Shown here piece by piece: positions 40,777 to 49,440 of a stretch of DNA of 64,000 bases. Below the pieces are notes generated by a model. The model was not told the DNA's origin, ran no database searches, and was given only the letters and a program-made list of their open reading frames with translations. The number at the start of each line of letters is the position of its first letter. The stretch's first letter is position 1. The stretch spans positions 1 to 64,000 of the forward strand of contig NZ_ARYM01000005.1 in NCBI RefSeq assembly GCF_000685315.1. The letters run 5' to 3'. The stretch comes from Hyphomonas polymorpha PS728 (GTDB lineage: Bacteria > Pseudomonadota > Alphaproteobacteria > Caulobacterales > Hyphomonadaceae). A program made the position numbers and the translations under genes.

Positions 40777-41588
40777 AGAGGCAGAGCCTCGAAGGTGAAG
40801 ACGTAGCTGGAGCGAACCTGGATTTCCTTGCCGTTCAGCATGCCCTTGCCTTCGCTGTCGGTGCTGAGCCAGTAGGCGCCCGCTTCTTCCGGCGTGAATT
40901 TGATCGTGCCGGTGGCGTCGGTGGTGAGTTTCAGGCCGTCCTCGGAATTGCGGTAACGGTCGCTACCCCGGATGATGTCGACCTCGATGCCCGCAGCCGG
41001 CTTGCCATCCATCAGCAGCTGGAACGTCACTTCTTCGCCGGCGAACACGTCGTTGGGATGGGTGACCGGCTTCAGTTCAAGGCCGGTGCCTTCAGTAGCG
41101 AAGACCGTGGTGGTGGGAGAGCCGAGGGTCACGAAAGTTTCGATGCGGCGCACATTGCCCGACACCTGAACACCGGGCTTGGCTTCGATGGCTTCGGATT
41201 TCAGTGTCTCGGCATTGCCGCGCCAGCGCTTGCGCTCGCCGCCCTCTTCCCAGCTGGCCATGTAGCCGGCGCCGCCGGAGGAGATGCGGTAGGTGCCTTC
41301 CTTTTCCAGCGCCACATCGAACACCGAGCGGTATTTGCCAGACGCCTTGTTCTGCGCTTCCACCGGTTTGCCATCCGGGCCGAAGACGGTGACCGTATCG
41401 AGGTTCATCGCGTGGTGGTTGGGATAGAAGAGGTTGTTGGAGATGGCGCCATCCACCGTCACCCACTGGTTTTCGCCGGAAAGCGTGAAGGATGACGGCA
41501 GCATCCAGGCGCGGTGGGCGCTGGCAGAGCTGGCAATGGTGAGCGCCAGGGCGGCGACGGCGCAGGCTTTGAGAAAGGTCGGTTTCAT
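40773..41588 (-). CDS. DUF4198 periplasmic protein
   Basis: A 271-residue secreted protein: signal peptide (AVAALALTIASSASA), then HRAWMLPSSFTLSGENQWVT, which is the DUF4198 opening with a metal-capable His, and beta-sandwich repeats (TVFGPDGKPVEAQNK, YWLSTDSEGKG). DUF4198 proteins are found with TonB receptors and DUF2271/PepSY genes in metal uptake loci. It is 36 bases downstream of the DUF2271 gene and overlaps apbE. Exact role unknown; a periplasmic partner or carrier is plausible. Confidence 0.8.
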   Translation of the reverse strand: MKPTFLKACAVAALALTIASSASAHRAWMLPSSFTLSGENQWVTVDGAISNNLFYPNHHAMNLDTVTVFGPDGKPVEAQNKASGKYRSVFDVALEKEGTYRISSGGAGYMASWEEGGERKRWRGNAETLKSEAIEAKPGVQVSGNVRRIETFVTLGSPTTTVFATEGTGLELKPVTHPNDVFAGEEVTFQLLMDGKPAAGIEVDIIRGSDRYRNSEDGLKLTTDATGTIKFTPEEAGAYWLSTDSEGKGMLNGKEIQVRSSYVFTFEALPL

Positions 41589-41624
41589 TTCGTGACTCCC
41601 GTGATGGTGTTGCCCGGCTGGGCA

Positions 41625-42140
41625 CTATTTGCCCGCAAGGCGGAGGGTGACTTTGCCGAGTTCGCGCTCGCCCGCGGCGGTCTGGGCAGCGCCTTTCAGC
41701 GGCCAGGTGAACGGCACGCTGACGAGTTCGCGGCCACCAACTTCGCGGGCGGCTTCCACGACAAGCTGGTAGTTTCCGGGTTTCAGGTCTCCGAAGGGGC
41801 CTTTGTCCGTTGGCAGAACGATTTCGTGGGTGCCTGGCGCCTTGGTGGGGCCGGACACGCCGTCGACCGGCATGGAAAGCTCGCGGCCCGTGCGGCGCCA
41901 CCATTGGCGGATGTCCTTCAGCCAGGTTTCGCCCTTGCCCTCACCTGTTTCGCCGGCCTGATACCAGACGGCGATATTGGAGACGACCGAGTGATCGGGA
42001 TTGGCAATCCAGATGGCGACATAGGGGCGGTGATATTCGGCCACATCAAGGCGGGGAATGCCGACTTCGATGGAGACATCCTCCGCCATCGCCTGCCCGG
42101 TAAGCAGGGAGAGACCGGCAATTGTCAGAACTGTACGCAT
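41625..42140 (-). CDS. DUF2271 periplasmic protein with putative FMN attachment motif
   Basis: A 171-residue secreted protein. ATG 42140 follows GAGG at proper spacing; a GTG three codons earlier overlaps that site and is unlikely. Signal peptide LTIAGLSLLTGQAMA. The DUF2271 domain shows RPYVAIWIANPDHSVVSNIA, VWYQ and WLKDIRQWWRRTGRE, then DGVSGPTKAPG at residues 93-103. DGVSGPT resembles the D-x-x-S/T-G-A-T motif in which ApbE links FMN to Thr, making Thr99 a candidate. The apbE gene lies in the same operon. Likely a periplasmic flavin-bearing electron carrier or reductase. Confidence 0.8.
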   Translation of the reverse strand: MRTVLTIAGLSLLTGQAMAEDVSIEVGIPRLDVAEYHRPYVAIWIANPDHSVVSNIAVWYQAGETGEGKGETWLKDIRQWWRRTGRELSMPVDGVSGPTKAPGTHEIVLPTDKGPFGDLKPGNYQLVVEAAREVGGRELVSVPFTWPLKGAAQTAAGERELGKVTLRLAGK

Positions 42141-42150
42141 ACAGAGCACC

Positions 42151-42837
42151 TCATATGTGAAGGAAGAAGAGAAGGATGACGACGGGAATGGCGAGCCCGC
42201 CCAGAACGAGCGGCCATGTGGATCCGCGCCGCTGGGAATGGATCTGGAGAAGCCACAGGCCCGTCATGCAGAAAACGATACAGGCAACGGCAAACACATC
42301 GAGGAACAGCGACCAGATGGCCCCGGCGCTGCGCCCTTTGTGCAGGTCGTTCAGATAGGAGATCGGGCCGCGGGAGGTGACTTCGTAAAGCACGTCGCCG
42401 GTTTCCCGGTCGATGCTGAGCCAAGCATCACCGCCGGGGCGCGGCAGGCTGATATAGACGTCTACATCGGTCCATTCGCCCTTCTTGCCAGAGAGATCGG
42501 CGCCGAGCTGGCGCCGGATTTCGGCGGCGGCCTCAACGGGCACGGTGGCGCCGTCCGCGATGTCGATCTCAGACAGAAGCGCAGCGAGGGCAGCTTCGGA
42601 GAGGACCATCTCCACCTCCTCCACCTTCGGCTTGGCGGGGATCTGGTGGGCATGGTTGAGGGTGATGCCGGTGAGCGCAAACAGCAGCATGCCGATCAGG
42701 CAGATGGCGCCAGACATCCAGTGCCAGGTGCGCGCCTGCCGCTTCCAGAAGGCATAGGTGGACCACTTCTCCAGATGGCGGAGAGGTGACTTGCTCCAGG
42801 CGGAGGAAGAGCGTGCGGCGGCGATAATCTGTTTCAA
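42151..42837 (-). CDS. PepSY-associated inner-membrane protein
   Basis: A 228-residue protein with an N-terminal membrane helix (WHWMSGAICLIGMLLFALTG), a periplasmic PepSY-like region (residues 70-155, with WLSIDRETGDVLYEVTSRGP and YLNDLHKGRSAG) and two C-terminal helices (FLDVFAVACIVFCMTGLWLL, GLAIPVVILLFFLHI). The TLNH and DLHKGR histidines are typical heme ligands in PepSY-TM ferric-reductase-like proteins. First gene of the operon with DUF2271, DUF4198 and apbE. It may pass electrons across the membrane for periplasmic iron reduction. Confidence 0.8.
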   Translation of the reverse strand: MKQIIAAARSSSAWSKSPLRHLEKWSTYAFWKRQARTWHWMSGAICLIGMLLFALTGITLNHAHQIPAKPKVEEVEMVLSEAALAALLSEIDIADGATVPVEAAAEIRRQLGADLSGKKGEWTDVDVYISLPRPGGDAWLSIDRETGDVLYEVTSRGPISYLNDLHKGRSAGAIWSLFLDVFAVACIVFCMTGLWLLQIHSQRRGSTWPLVLGGLAIPVVILLFFLHI

Positions 42838-42893
42838 TGCGGAAGGCCCGAACCCTTGGTGATCTGAGACAGCCAGTGCCCGAGTTTATCCGC

Positions 42894-42916
42894 AATTGCA
42901 AGTCATTCTCATGTGC
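42894..42916. promoter_or_regulatory. Fur-like box before the PepSY/DUF2271/DUF4198/apbE operon
   Basis: On the minus strand ATGAGAATGACTTGCAATTG resembles the Fur consensus (GAGAATGAC half best). An outer repeat GCAATT/AATTGC surrounds it. It lies about 60 bases before the operon start. Confidence 0.5.
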
Positions 42917-43018
42917 AAAATTGCATTTGTGCAGGGTGTCGCAGAGGATTTGGGCAGCCCTCGTCCCTACCCGCTCAGGCGCGCATCTGGCTGGGCCTTC
43001 CGGGGCGGAGCTGAGGGC

Positions 43019-44371
43019 TCAGTAGCCGCCGCCCACCGCGACGTAGAGGTTGATGGCGGCTGTCAGACGGTCGAGCCGGCCGAGGACATAGGTGTTGGCC
43101 GCATCGAAATAGTTCTGCTGAGCGTTCAGAAGGCTGGTGAGGTCGCCCGTGCCCGCCTGATACTGGATTTCAGCGGCGCGCAATGCTTCCTGGGCCGCAT
43201 CCCGGGCGATGAGAAGCTGTTCCTCCCGCGCGGCATTCGCCTCTATCGCCTTGAGGCTGACATCGACGTCGCGCAGCGCGCTGAGGATCGACTGGCGATA
43301 GGCGGCGAGTTGAGCTTCGCGGCGGGCCTGCGCGCTTTCAAGCTGGGCATCGAGGCGGCCGCCGGAGAAGATCGTCTGCGCGACGGAGGCCGACAGCGAA
43401 CCGATGAGATTGGTGCCGCCGGTCAGCGCGGTGGAGAGCCCTGCCCCGAGATCGATACTGGGGAAGAAGGCTGCGCGGGCGGCGTCAATGTTGGCATTGG
43501 CGGCGCGCAGGCTGGCTTCGGCCTGCATCAGGTCTGGCCGGCGCAGCAGCAGGTCTGACGGCAGGCCCGGATCGGCCGTGGGCAAATCAATGGTCAGCAC
43601 ATCGGACTGCGGCGCGGTATATCCCTGCGGGACGCGGCCGAGGAGGATAGCTAGGGCGGTTTCCTGGCTGGTGATCTGAGATTCCAGCTGCGGGATGCGC
43701 GCGCGGGCATTGGCCAGCTGGGCCGACTGGCTGGATACATCAAAGCCGGAGATCGTGCCGGCCTCGTACCGCACCCGGACGATTTCGAAGATGCGTTCGG
43801 AGATTTCGAGGTTGCGCCGGGCGACGGCGAGCTGTTCGCGGGCAGAGAGCAGGTTAAACCAGCCAGCGGCGACATCTGACTGGACCGTCAGCTCCAGCGC
43901 GCGCTGGGAGAAGACGGCGGCATCAAGGTTGGCGAGCGCGGCATTGCGGCTGGCTGCGTTGGCGCCGAACAGGTCGAGCTGGTAGCTGGCCGAGAGGCGG
44001 GCACTAGCATCCACATCATCGAGGCCTGCCTCGGTGTTGCTGCTGGATGAGAGACTGCCGCTGGCCTGCGGAAGGAAGGCGGCGTTGGCCGTCTTCAGCG
44101 ATGCACGGGAGGCATCGACATTCGCAAGGCCCTGGGCCAACGAATTGTTGGCCGCGAGCGCCTCGGTGATGAGGGCATCGAGATCAGCGGAGTTGAAGCC
44201 TGCCCACCAGGCCTGTTCCGGCGCGCTGAGGGCGGCAACTTCGGCGGCATAATCATAGCCATCGGGCATGGTGACGCCGGCCTCCGTGGCAGTTTCCCGC
44301 TGGATGGGGTTGATGCTGGCGCAGCCTGCGAGGGTGAGCGCGGAAGCGGAGATGAGCAGCGTGCGGATCAT
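43019..44371 (-). CDS. NodT/OprM-type outer-membrane efflux lipoprotein
   Basis: A 450-residue TolC-like outer-membrane factor of the NodT family with a lipoprotein signal (ISASALTLAGC, lipid on Cys17). The two repeats show VTVQSDVAAGWFNLL...RYEAGTISGFDVSSQ and RRPDLMQAEASLRAANANID...LFGANAAS, with IFSGGRLDAQLESAQARREA and YQAGTGDLTSLLNAQQNYFD. It is the third gene of macA-macB-nodT, so this pump has its own duct in addition to TolC at 6390. Confidence 0.9.
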   Translation of the reverse strand: MIRTLLISASALTLAGCASINPIQRETATEAGVTMPDGYDYAAEVAALSAPEQAWWAGFNSADLDALITEALAANNSLAQGLANVDASRASLKTANAAFLPQASGSLSSSSNTEAGLDDVDASARLSASYQLDLFGANAASRNAALANLDAAVFSQRALELTVQSDVAAGWFNLLSAREQLAVARRNLEISERIFEIVRVRYEAGTISGFDVSSQSAQLANARARIPQLESQITSQETALAILLGRVPQGYTAPQSDVLTIDLPTADPGLPSDLLLRRPDLMQAEASLRAANANIDAARAAFFPSIDLGAGLSTALTGGTNLIGSLSASVAQTIFSGGRLDAQLESAQARREAQLAAYRQSILSALRDVDVSLKAIEANAAREEQLLIARDAAQEALRAAEIQYQAGTGDLTSLLNAQQNYFDAANTYVLGRLDRLTAAINLYVAVGGGY

Positions 44372-44376
44372 GAAAA

Positions 44377-46314
44377 CTACTCCGAAGCGAGCGCGGCGAC
44401 AGGGTCGAGGCGCGATGCCTTTCGGGCTGGCAGAAGGCCGAAGACGAGGCCGGTGCCGAGCGCCGAGCTGAAGGCGAGGATGGCGGGAAGCGGGGTGACG
44501 GCGACGCTCATGCCGGACTGAGCCAAGATGAAGACAATGCCGAAGCCGATGGCGACGCCAGCGATGCCGCCGAGGCCGCCGACGACGAGGGATTCCACGA
44601 TGAACTGGGTGAGGATATCTGACCGCCGGGCACCGGTGGCCATACGCACGCCGATCTCGCGGGTGCGTTCAGACACGCTGACCAGCATGATGTTCATCAC
44701 ACCGATGCCCCCGACCAGCAGCGAGATGGCCGCGACAGAGCCGAGCAGGATGGAAAAGGAGTTCTGCGTTTCCTCGACCGAGGCGAGGATGGAGGCGGTG
44801 TTGCGGATCTGGAAATCTTCCGTGCCGTGACGGGCAAGCAAGAGCGCCTGCGCTTCGGCTTCCGTTTCGGCGATGCGCTTCGTATCATCCACGGCAATGG
44901 TGATCGAGGAGAGGTAGCTCTGGCCGAAGAGGCGCATCATGCCTGTGGTGATCGGGATCAGGGCGATATCATCCTGATCCTGGCCCCAGGAGGAAGCGCC
45001 TTTGGATTCGAGGATGCCGGCTACCTCGAACGGCGCGCCGCCGAGGAACACATATTGGCCAACGGCGCTCTCGATATCGTCGAAGAGATTGCCCGCGGTG
45101 GTGGTGCCGAGGACGACAACGCCCATGCGGCGGTCAACGTCATCCTTCTCAAAGAAGGTGCCGTGGAGCATGTCGCGGTTCTGGGCGATGGGCCAGGTTT
45201 CCGAAACACCCTCGATGGAGCTGGAATAGTCCTTTCCGCCATTGCGGAGGGTGGCGCTGGTGGAACGCGAGGGCACGGCAGCAAGGATGTTTTCGAGTTC
45301 ACCGAGGGCCTGGGCGTCTTCCAGTGTCAGCGTGGCAATCGCCCCGCCGCGCATCCGCGTGCCGGGGGCGCCGGGGCGGACGAACAGGAGGTTTGGCCCC
45401 ATCGACTCAAACCGCGCCATCACATCTGCGCGGCTGCCCTCCCCGATGGCCAGCATGGCGACCACGGCCGAGACGCCGATCACCACACCGAGCAGCGTGA
45501 GCGCTGTGCGGAAGAGATTGGCCCGCAGTGAGCGGAACGCCATCTTGACCGACTCTACCACCTGAGCCAGCGGCGACGGGCCTTTCCTGTCGTAGCGATA
45601 CTGGGGCGCTTCTTCGGCAGCGGCCTGATGATTGCCGGTATCGGAGACGATCTTGCCGTCGCGGATCTCGATCACCCGCTTGGCGCGGGCGGCAACTTTC
45701 TGATCGTGGGTGATCAGGATGATGGTGCGGCCGGAAGCGTGGAGTTCCTCCAGCAGATTCAGGAGATCGTTACTGGAGCCGGAATCGAGCGCGCCGGTGG
45801 GTTCATCGGCGAGGATGACTTCAGCATCATTGACCAGCGCACGAGCAACGGCGACGCGCTGCTGCTGACCACCGGAAAGCTGGCCGGGTTTGTGGTGGAT
45901 CCGCTCGCCCAGGCCAAGCTTGGCGAGGAGGCCTGCGGCCTTCTCCCGCCGCTCAGAGAGCTTGAGGCCCGCATAGACAGCGGGGATTTCCACATTCTCC
46001 GATGCCGTGACGCTGGCGAGCAGGTTGTAACGCTGGAAGATGAAGCCGAAAGTCTGGCGGCGCAGGGCCGCGAGCCGGTCCGGATCAAGATCAGATACAT
46101 TCTGTCCACGGATCGAATATACGCCGGTGGTTGGCCGGTCGAGACAGCCGAGCATGTTCATCAGCGTCGATTTGCCGGAGCCGGACTGGCCGACGATGGC
46201 GACGAACTCGCCCGTCTCGATGGTCAGCGAGACGCCGTCCAGTGCGCGGACTTCGGTATCGCCGGACCCGTAATAGCGGGTCACATCTTTCAGTTCGATC
46301 AGAGGAGGAGTCAT
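44377..46314 (-). CDS. macB: MacB-type ABC efflux transporter
   Basis: A 645-residue fusion of an N-terminal ATPase and a FtsX/MacB permease. Walker A GQSGSGKSTLMNMLG, signature LSGGQQQRVAVARALV and Walker B EVILADEPTGALD lie in residues 1-230. A first membrane helix is near 275 (TALTLLGVVIGVSAVVAMLA), then a large periplasmic domain and three C-terminal helices (VAAISLLVGGIGVMNIMLVS, VGGLGGIAGVAIGFGIVF). It exports macrolides, heme precursors, peptides or siderophores with MacA and the NodT duct. The gap to the macA stop is 36 bases. Confidence 0.93.
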   Translation of the reverse strand: MTPPLIELKDVTRYYGSGDTEVRALDGVSLTIETGEFVAIVGQSGSGKSTLMNMLGCLDRPTTGVYSIRGQNVSDLDPDRLAALRRQTFGFIFQRYNLLASVTASENVEIPAVYAGLKLSERREKAAGLLAKLGLGERIHHKPGQLSGGQQQRVAVARALVNDAEVILADEPTGALDSGSSNDLLNLLEELHASGRTIILITHDQKVAARAKRVIEIRDGKIVSDTGNHQAAAEEAPQYRYDRKGPSPLAQVVESVKMAFRSLRANLFRTALTLLGVVIGVSAVVAMLAIGEGSRADVMARFESMGPNLLFVRPGAPGTRMRGGAIATLTLEDAQALGELENILAAVPSRSTSATLRNGGKDYSSSIEGVSETWPIAQNRDMLHGTFFEKDDVDRRMGVVVLGTTTAGNLFDDIESAVGQYVFLGGAPFEVAGILESKGASSWGQDQDDIALIPITTGMMRLFGQSYLSSITIAVDDTKRIAETEAEAQALLLARHGTEDFQIRNTASILASVEETQNSFSILLGSVAAISLLVGGIGVMNIMLVSVSERTREIGVRMATGARRSDILTQFIVESLVVGGLGGIAGVAIGFGIVFILAQSGMSVAVTPLPAILAFSSALGTGLVFGLLPARKASRLDPVAALASE

Positions 46315-46350
46315 CAGGATACCTGCTGCCTGCGGGTTACCGGGTTGGGC

Positions 46351-47727
46351 CTACATACGGCCCGGCGGCGGCCCCATGGGCCCCTGTTGCGCGCGCTGCT
46401 GCGATTGGCTGGTTGCGGCAGTGTTTCTGGCCGACACTTCGCCCGTCACAACCGTCTGCCCCGGCTCAAGCCCGAAAAGAATTTCGGCCTGGGTGCGGGT
46501 TTTCAAACCAACAAGCACAGGGCGCGGACGCGGCGTGCCGTCTGCCCCCATGATGAGGACAGTGGCGACTTCGGCATCCGGATACGCGTTGCGGGCTTCC
46601 ATGAAGGCGCGGCGCTGGCTGTCATCCTGCGGCGGGCCACCGGCGCGCTCGCTGGCTTCAGCCTGCATCATGCCTCCGCCGGTACGGCCTTCCCGCGCGC
46701 CGCCCTCGGCACGCTCGCGGCCACCTTCACGGTTTTGCCCCTGCGGGCGCTGGCCGCGCTGGGGGGCGGACTGCAGCGCCGTTACCGGCACGAGCACGGC
46801 ATCCTTGGCAGAGCCGGTGATGAAGAAGACCTGAGCGGTCATCTCCGGCTTCAGCAGATTGTCCGGATTGGCGATGTCGAGCATCGCCTTGTAGAGGACC
46901 ACGTCGTTCAGCACTTCCGGCGTGGGCAGGATCTGACGGACCGAGCTTTCCCAGCGGCGGGTAGAATCCCCCAGCGTCGAGAACCACGCCGCCTGCCCCG
47001 GCTTCACGCGCAGGACATCAGCTTCGGACACATCGGTCTCAACCGTCATGATTGTGAGGTCAGCCAGCGTCAGGATGGTGGGTGCGGTCTGGTTGGCGTT
47101 GAGCGTCTGACCCTCCACCGCTTCCAGAGACACGACTGTGCCGGAAATCGGGGCATAGATGTTTGTGAATTCCAGCGTGGCCTGCTGGGCGCGCAGGGTG
47201 GAACTCTGGCGGGTGATCTGGGCCTCGATTGCCTCGAGCCGGCCGATAGCGATGGTGTATTCGGCCTGCGCGCTTTCAAAGTCGGCACGGGCGATGGCGT
47301 CATTTTCGAACAACATCTTCGCACGGTCTGCATTTGCCTTTGAAAGCTCCAGGGAAGCTTGCTGCTGCCGGCGGCTGGCCCGCAGTTCCAGAAGCTGGGC
47401 CTGGCTGCCTTCCACATTCGTTTCGGCGATGGTGGCGTCGATGCGTGCCAGAAGCTGTCCCTGCTCCACAAGGTCGCCTGCTTCCACCAACAGTTCAGTC
47501 AACTGGCCGGAAACCTGCGCGCCGACGGCGACGGTATCTTTCGGGGCCACCTTGCCGGCTGAGGAGATCGACACCTCAATATCACCGCGCGTGACCTCGG
47601 CGGTCTGGTATTCGGGGGCTTTCTCACCGCCCCAGATGGCCTGCCAGGCCAGCCACGCCGCCAGCACGGCGACAGCGGCAATAATGATCCAGGTCCAGCG
47701 GGTTTTCAGCAGATGGGTCTTTGACAT
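46351..47727 (-). CDS. macA: MacA-type periplasmic adaptor with an Arg/Gly-rich insert
   Basis: A 458-residue membrane fusion protein: one N-terminal helix (WIIIAAVAVLAAWLAWQAIW), a split lipoyl domain (SSAGKVAPKDTVAVGAQVSG and NIYAPISGTVVSLEAVEGQT), an alpha-hairpin (100-165) and the beta-barrel. Between the barrel and the membrane-proximal domain is a 55-residue low-complexity insert rich in Arg, Gly, Gln and Glu (46600-46772), longer than in standard MacA. First gene of the macA-macB-nodT operon. The 264-base gap upstream holds a hairpin belonging to the neighbouring symporter gene and no other recognisable element. Confidence 0.9.
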   Translation of the reverse strand: MSKTHLLKTRWTWIIIAAVAVLAAWLAWQAIWGGEKAPEYQTAEVTRGDIEVSISSAGKVAPKDTVAVGAQVSGQLTELLVEAGDLVEQGQLLARIDATIAETNVEGSQAQLLELRASRRQQQASLELSKANADRAKMLFENDAIARADFESAQAEYTIAIGRLEAIEAQITRQSSTLRAQQATLEFTNIYAPISGTVVSLEAVEGQTLNANQTAPTILTLADLTIMTVETDVSEADVLRVKPGQAAWFSTLGDSTRRWESSVRQILPTPEVLNDVVLYKAMLDIANPDNLLKPEMTAQVFFITGSAKDAVLVPVTALQSAPQRGQRPQGQNREGGRERAEGGAREGRTGGGMMQAEASERAGGPPQDDSQRRAFMEARNAYPDAEVATVLIMGADGTPRPRPVLVGLKTRTQAEILFGLEPGQTVVTGEVSARNTAATSQSQQRAQQGPMGPPPGRM

Positions 47728-47955
47728 GGAGGCTCAGCTTCAAATGATTTCTCTGGGCTTTAACGCGGGCCCGGCGGTATTCCGTCGCGCGCAACTGCCA
47801 GAAGTCTGCAATTGTGTCGCTGGTGTTCGCGCCATAGCCGATTTCACCTGAGATTTTATTGTCACGAATGCGGGAATTCATGGCGAACACGCCATAAATG
47901 CCTGCATCGCCCCGTCTCTGGAGGGGAGATGCAGTAAACCGGAGGCTGGCTGAAT

Positions 47956-47987
47956 GCGCCGCAACCGCTCGTTTCGAGCGGCGGCGC
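47956..47987 (-). terminator. GC-rich hairpin at the 3' end of the ectoine operon
   Basis: CCGCTCG-TTT-CGAGCGG (47965-47981) is nested in GCGCCG/CGGCGC outer arms, four bases beyond the symporter stop. There is no U-run, so it may stabilise the 3' end rather than terminate by itself. Confidence 0.45.
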
Positions 47988-47991
47988 AGGA

Positions 47992-49440
47992 TTATTCGGC
48001 CGGGCCGCCGCCAGCGGCTGCGGGAGACGGCGCGCTCGCCGGCTCGCGGCGCTGGGACAGGAACCAGCCCAAAACGAGCGGCACGAGAATGCCCGGCAGC
48101 CCTTCATAGATGCTCTCATGCCAGCCGAGGCCGAAGCGCCAGAAGAGTGCCACGCTGACCCCCAGCACAAGCATGAAGATCGCCGCCGGCTCCGACACCC
48201 GGCGGCGCAGGGCATAGAGCGCGAGGAGCGGCGCAAAGGCAGAGGCGAGCGTAGACCAGGCGAGGATGACCAGGCTGAAGACACTCTGATTGCCCGACAA
48301 AGCGAGGCCGAGCGCAATGAGAATGGAGGCCGCCGTTGCTGCCTTCAGCATGAAGGCCGTCTCCAGCCGCTTGGGCGCCAGATCGTGCGTGAAGGCGGCC
48401 GAGCAGGAAAGAACGAGGGAGTCGGCGGTCGACATTGTGGCCGCGAAGATGCCAGCCAGGATCAGCCCGACGAGGACCGGAGGCAGTAATTCCGTTGCCA
48501 TCATTGGCAGGGCGAGTTCCGGGTCGATGTCAGCGAGGTCTGGCAGATAGAGGCGCGAGAGCATCCCGACGCCCGTGGCCAGCAGATAGAAGATCGTGAA
48601 ATAGCCATAATACCAGGCGCGCGCACGGCCCATATTCCGGTCATCATCGAGCGCCATGAAGCGGACCATCACATGCGGCTGACCCACCACGGAGAAGCCG
48701 GCAAACAACCAGCCGACAATGAACAGCGCCATGCCGAGCGCGCCGGGGAAGAGAATATCATCCGGGAACGGATCAAGAAAGCCGGGGATCGCGCGCCATA
48801 GCTCCATTGCGCCGCTGACCCCGCCCACGCCCGCGAAGGCAGCAATGAGCAACAGCGTCATGGCGGCCATCATGGTGATGGATTGAGCGCCATCAGTCCA
48901 GATCGACGCGCGGATGCCGCCGACGATGGAGTAAATCAGGACCATGGTGGCGACCATCACCGCGCCCGTCCACGGATTGATGCCGAGCACGCCTTCGAGC
49001 GCCTTGCCGCCCGCCGAAATCTGCGCGGCGGCATAGGCAATCAGGAAGATGACCATGATGACAGCAGCAATCTTCTGCCAGACACCGAATTTTTCCCCAT
49101 ACCAGCGGGCGATCACCGCGGCGAAGGACGCCTCGCCCGTCCGGGCGGTGGCCTGGCGCAGGCGGCGGTGAATGAAACTGGAACCGATGAAATCCCCCAC
49201 GATCCAGCCGAACATCAGCCAGATGGCAGCAAGGCCGGTCTGGTAGGTGAACCCGATGACACCAATGAACATGTAGCCGGAATTGTTGGTGGCGACCGCG
49301 GAGAGCCCGGCGAGCCAGGGGGCAACGCTGCTGCTGGCGAGGTAGTAGTCCTTGCGCTTGCCGGTTGCCTTTCGGCCAGAGGCCAGACCGATTGCCACAA
49401 AGGAAAGCAGTATAAGGACGAAGCTGATGGCGGTGATCAT
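47992..49440 (-). CDS. sodium:solute symporter (SSS family) of the ectoine operon
   Basis: A 482-residue transporter with about 13 membrane helices. Typical SSS features: DYYLASSSVAPWLAGLSAVA with TNNSGYMFIG, the AAQISAGGKALEGVLG segment, and the sodium-site helix IFAATMSTADSLVLSCSAAF, as in PutP. It overlaps the MFS gene by four bases (ATGA) and is last in ectA-ectB-ectC-ectD-ask-MFS-SSS. SSS relatives such as OpuE and EctI import proline or ectoines, so osmolyte uptake or recapture of leaked ectoine is the likely role (inference). Confidence 0.85.
   Translation of the reverse strand: MITAISFVLILLSFVAIGLASGRKATGKRKDYYLASSSVAPWLAGLSAVATNNSGYMFIGVIGFTYQTGLAAIWLMFGWIVGDFIGSSFIHRRLRQATARTGEASFAAVIARWYGEKFGVWQKIAAVIMVIFLIAYAAAQISAGGKALEGVLGINPWTGAVMVATMVLIYSIVGGIRASIWTDGAQSITMMAAMTLLLIAAFAGVGGVSGAMELWRAIPGFLDPFPDDILFPGALGMALFIVGWLFAGFSVVGQPHVMVRFMALDDDRNMGRARAWYYGYFTIFYLLATGVGMLSRLYLPDLADIDPELALPMMATELLPPVLVGLILAGIFAATMSTADSLVLSCSAAFTHDLAPKRLETAFMLKAATAASILIALGLALSGNQSVFSLVILAWSTLASAFAPLLALYALRRRVSEPAAIFMLVLGVSVALFWRFGLGWHESIYEGLPGILVPLVLGWFLSQRREPASAPSPAAAGGGPAE

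Noticed and set aside
45628-47343. 571-codon open frame antisense to macB/macA
   Set aside because: It spans two well-defined genes and their spacer; composition is that of a shadow.
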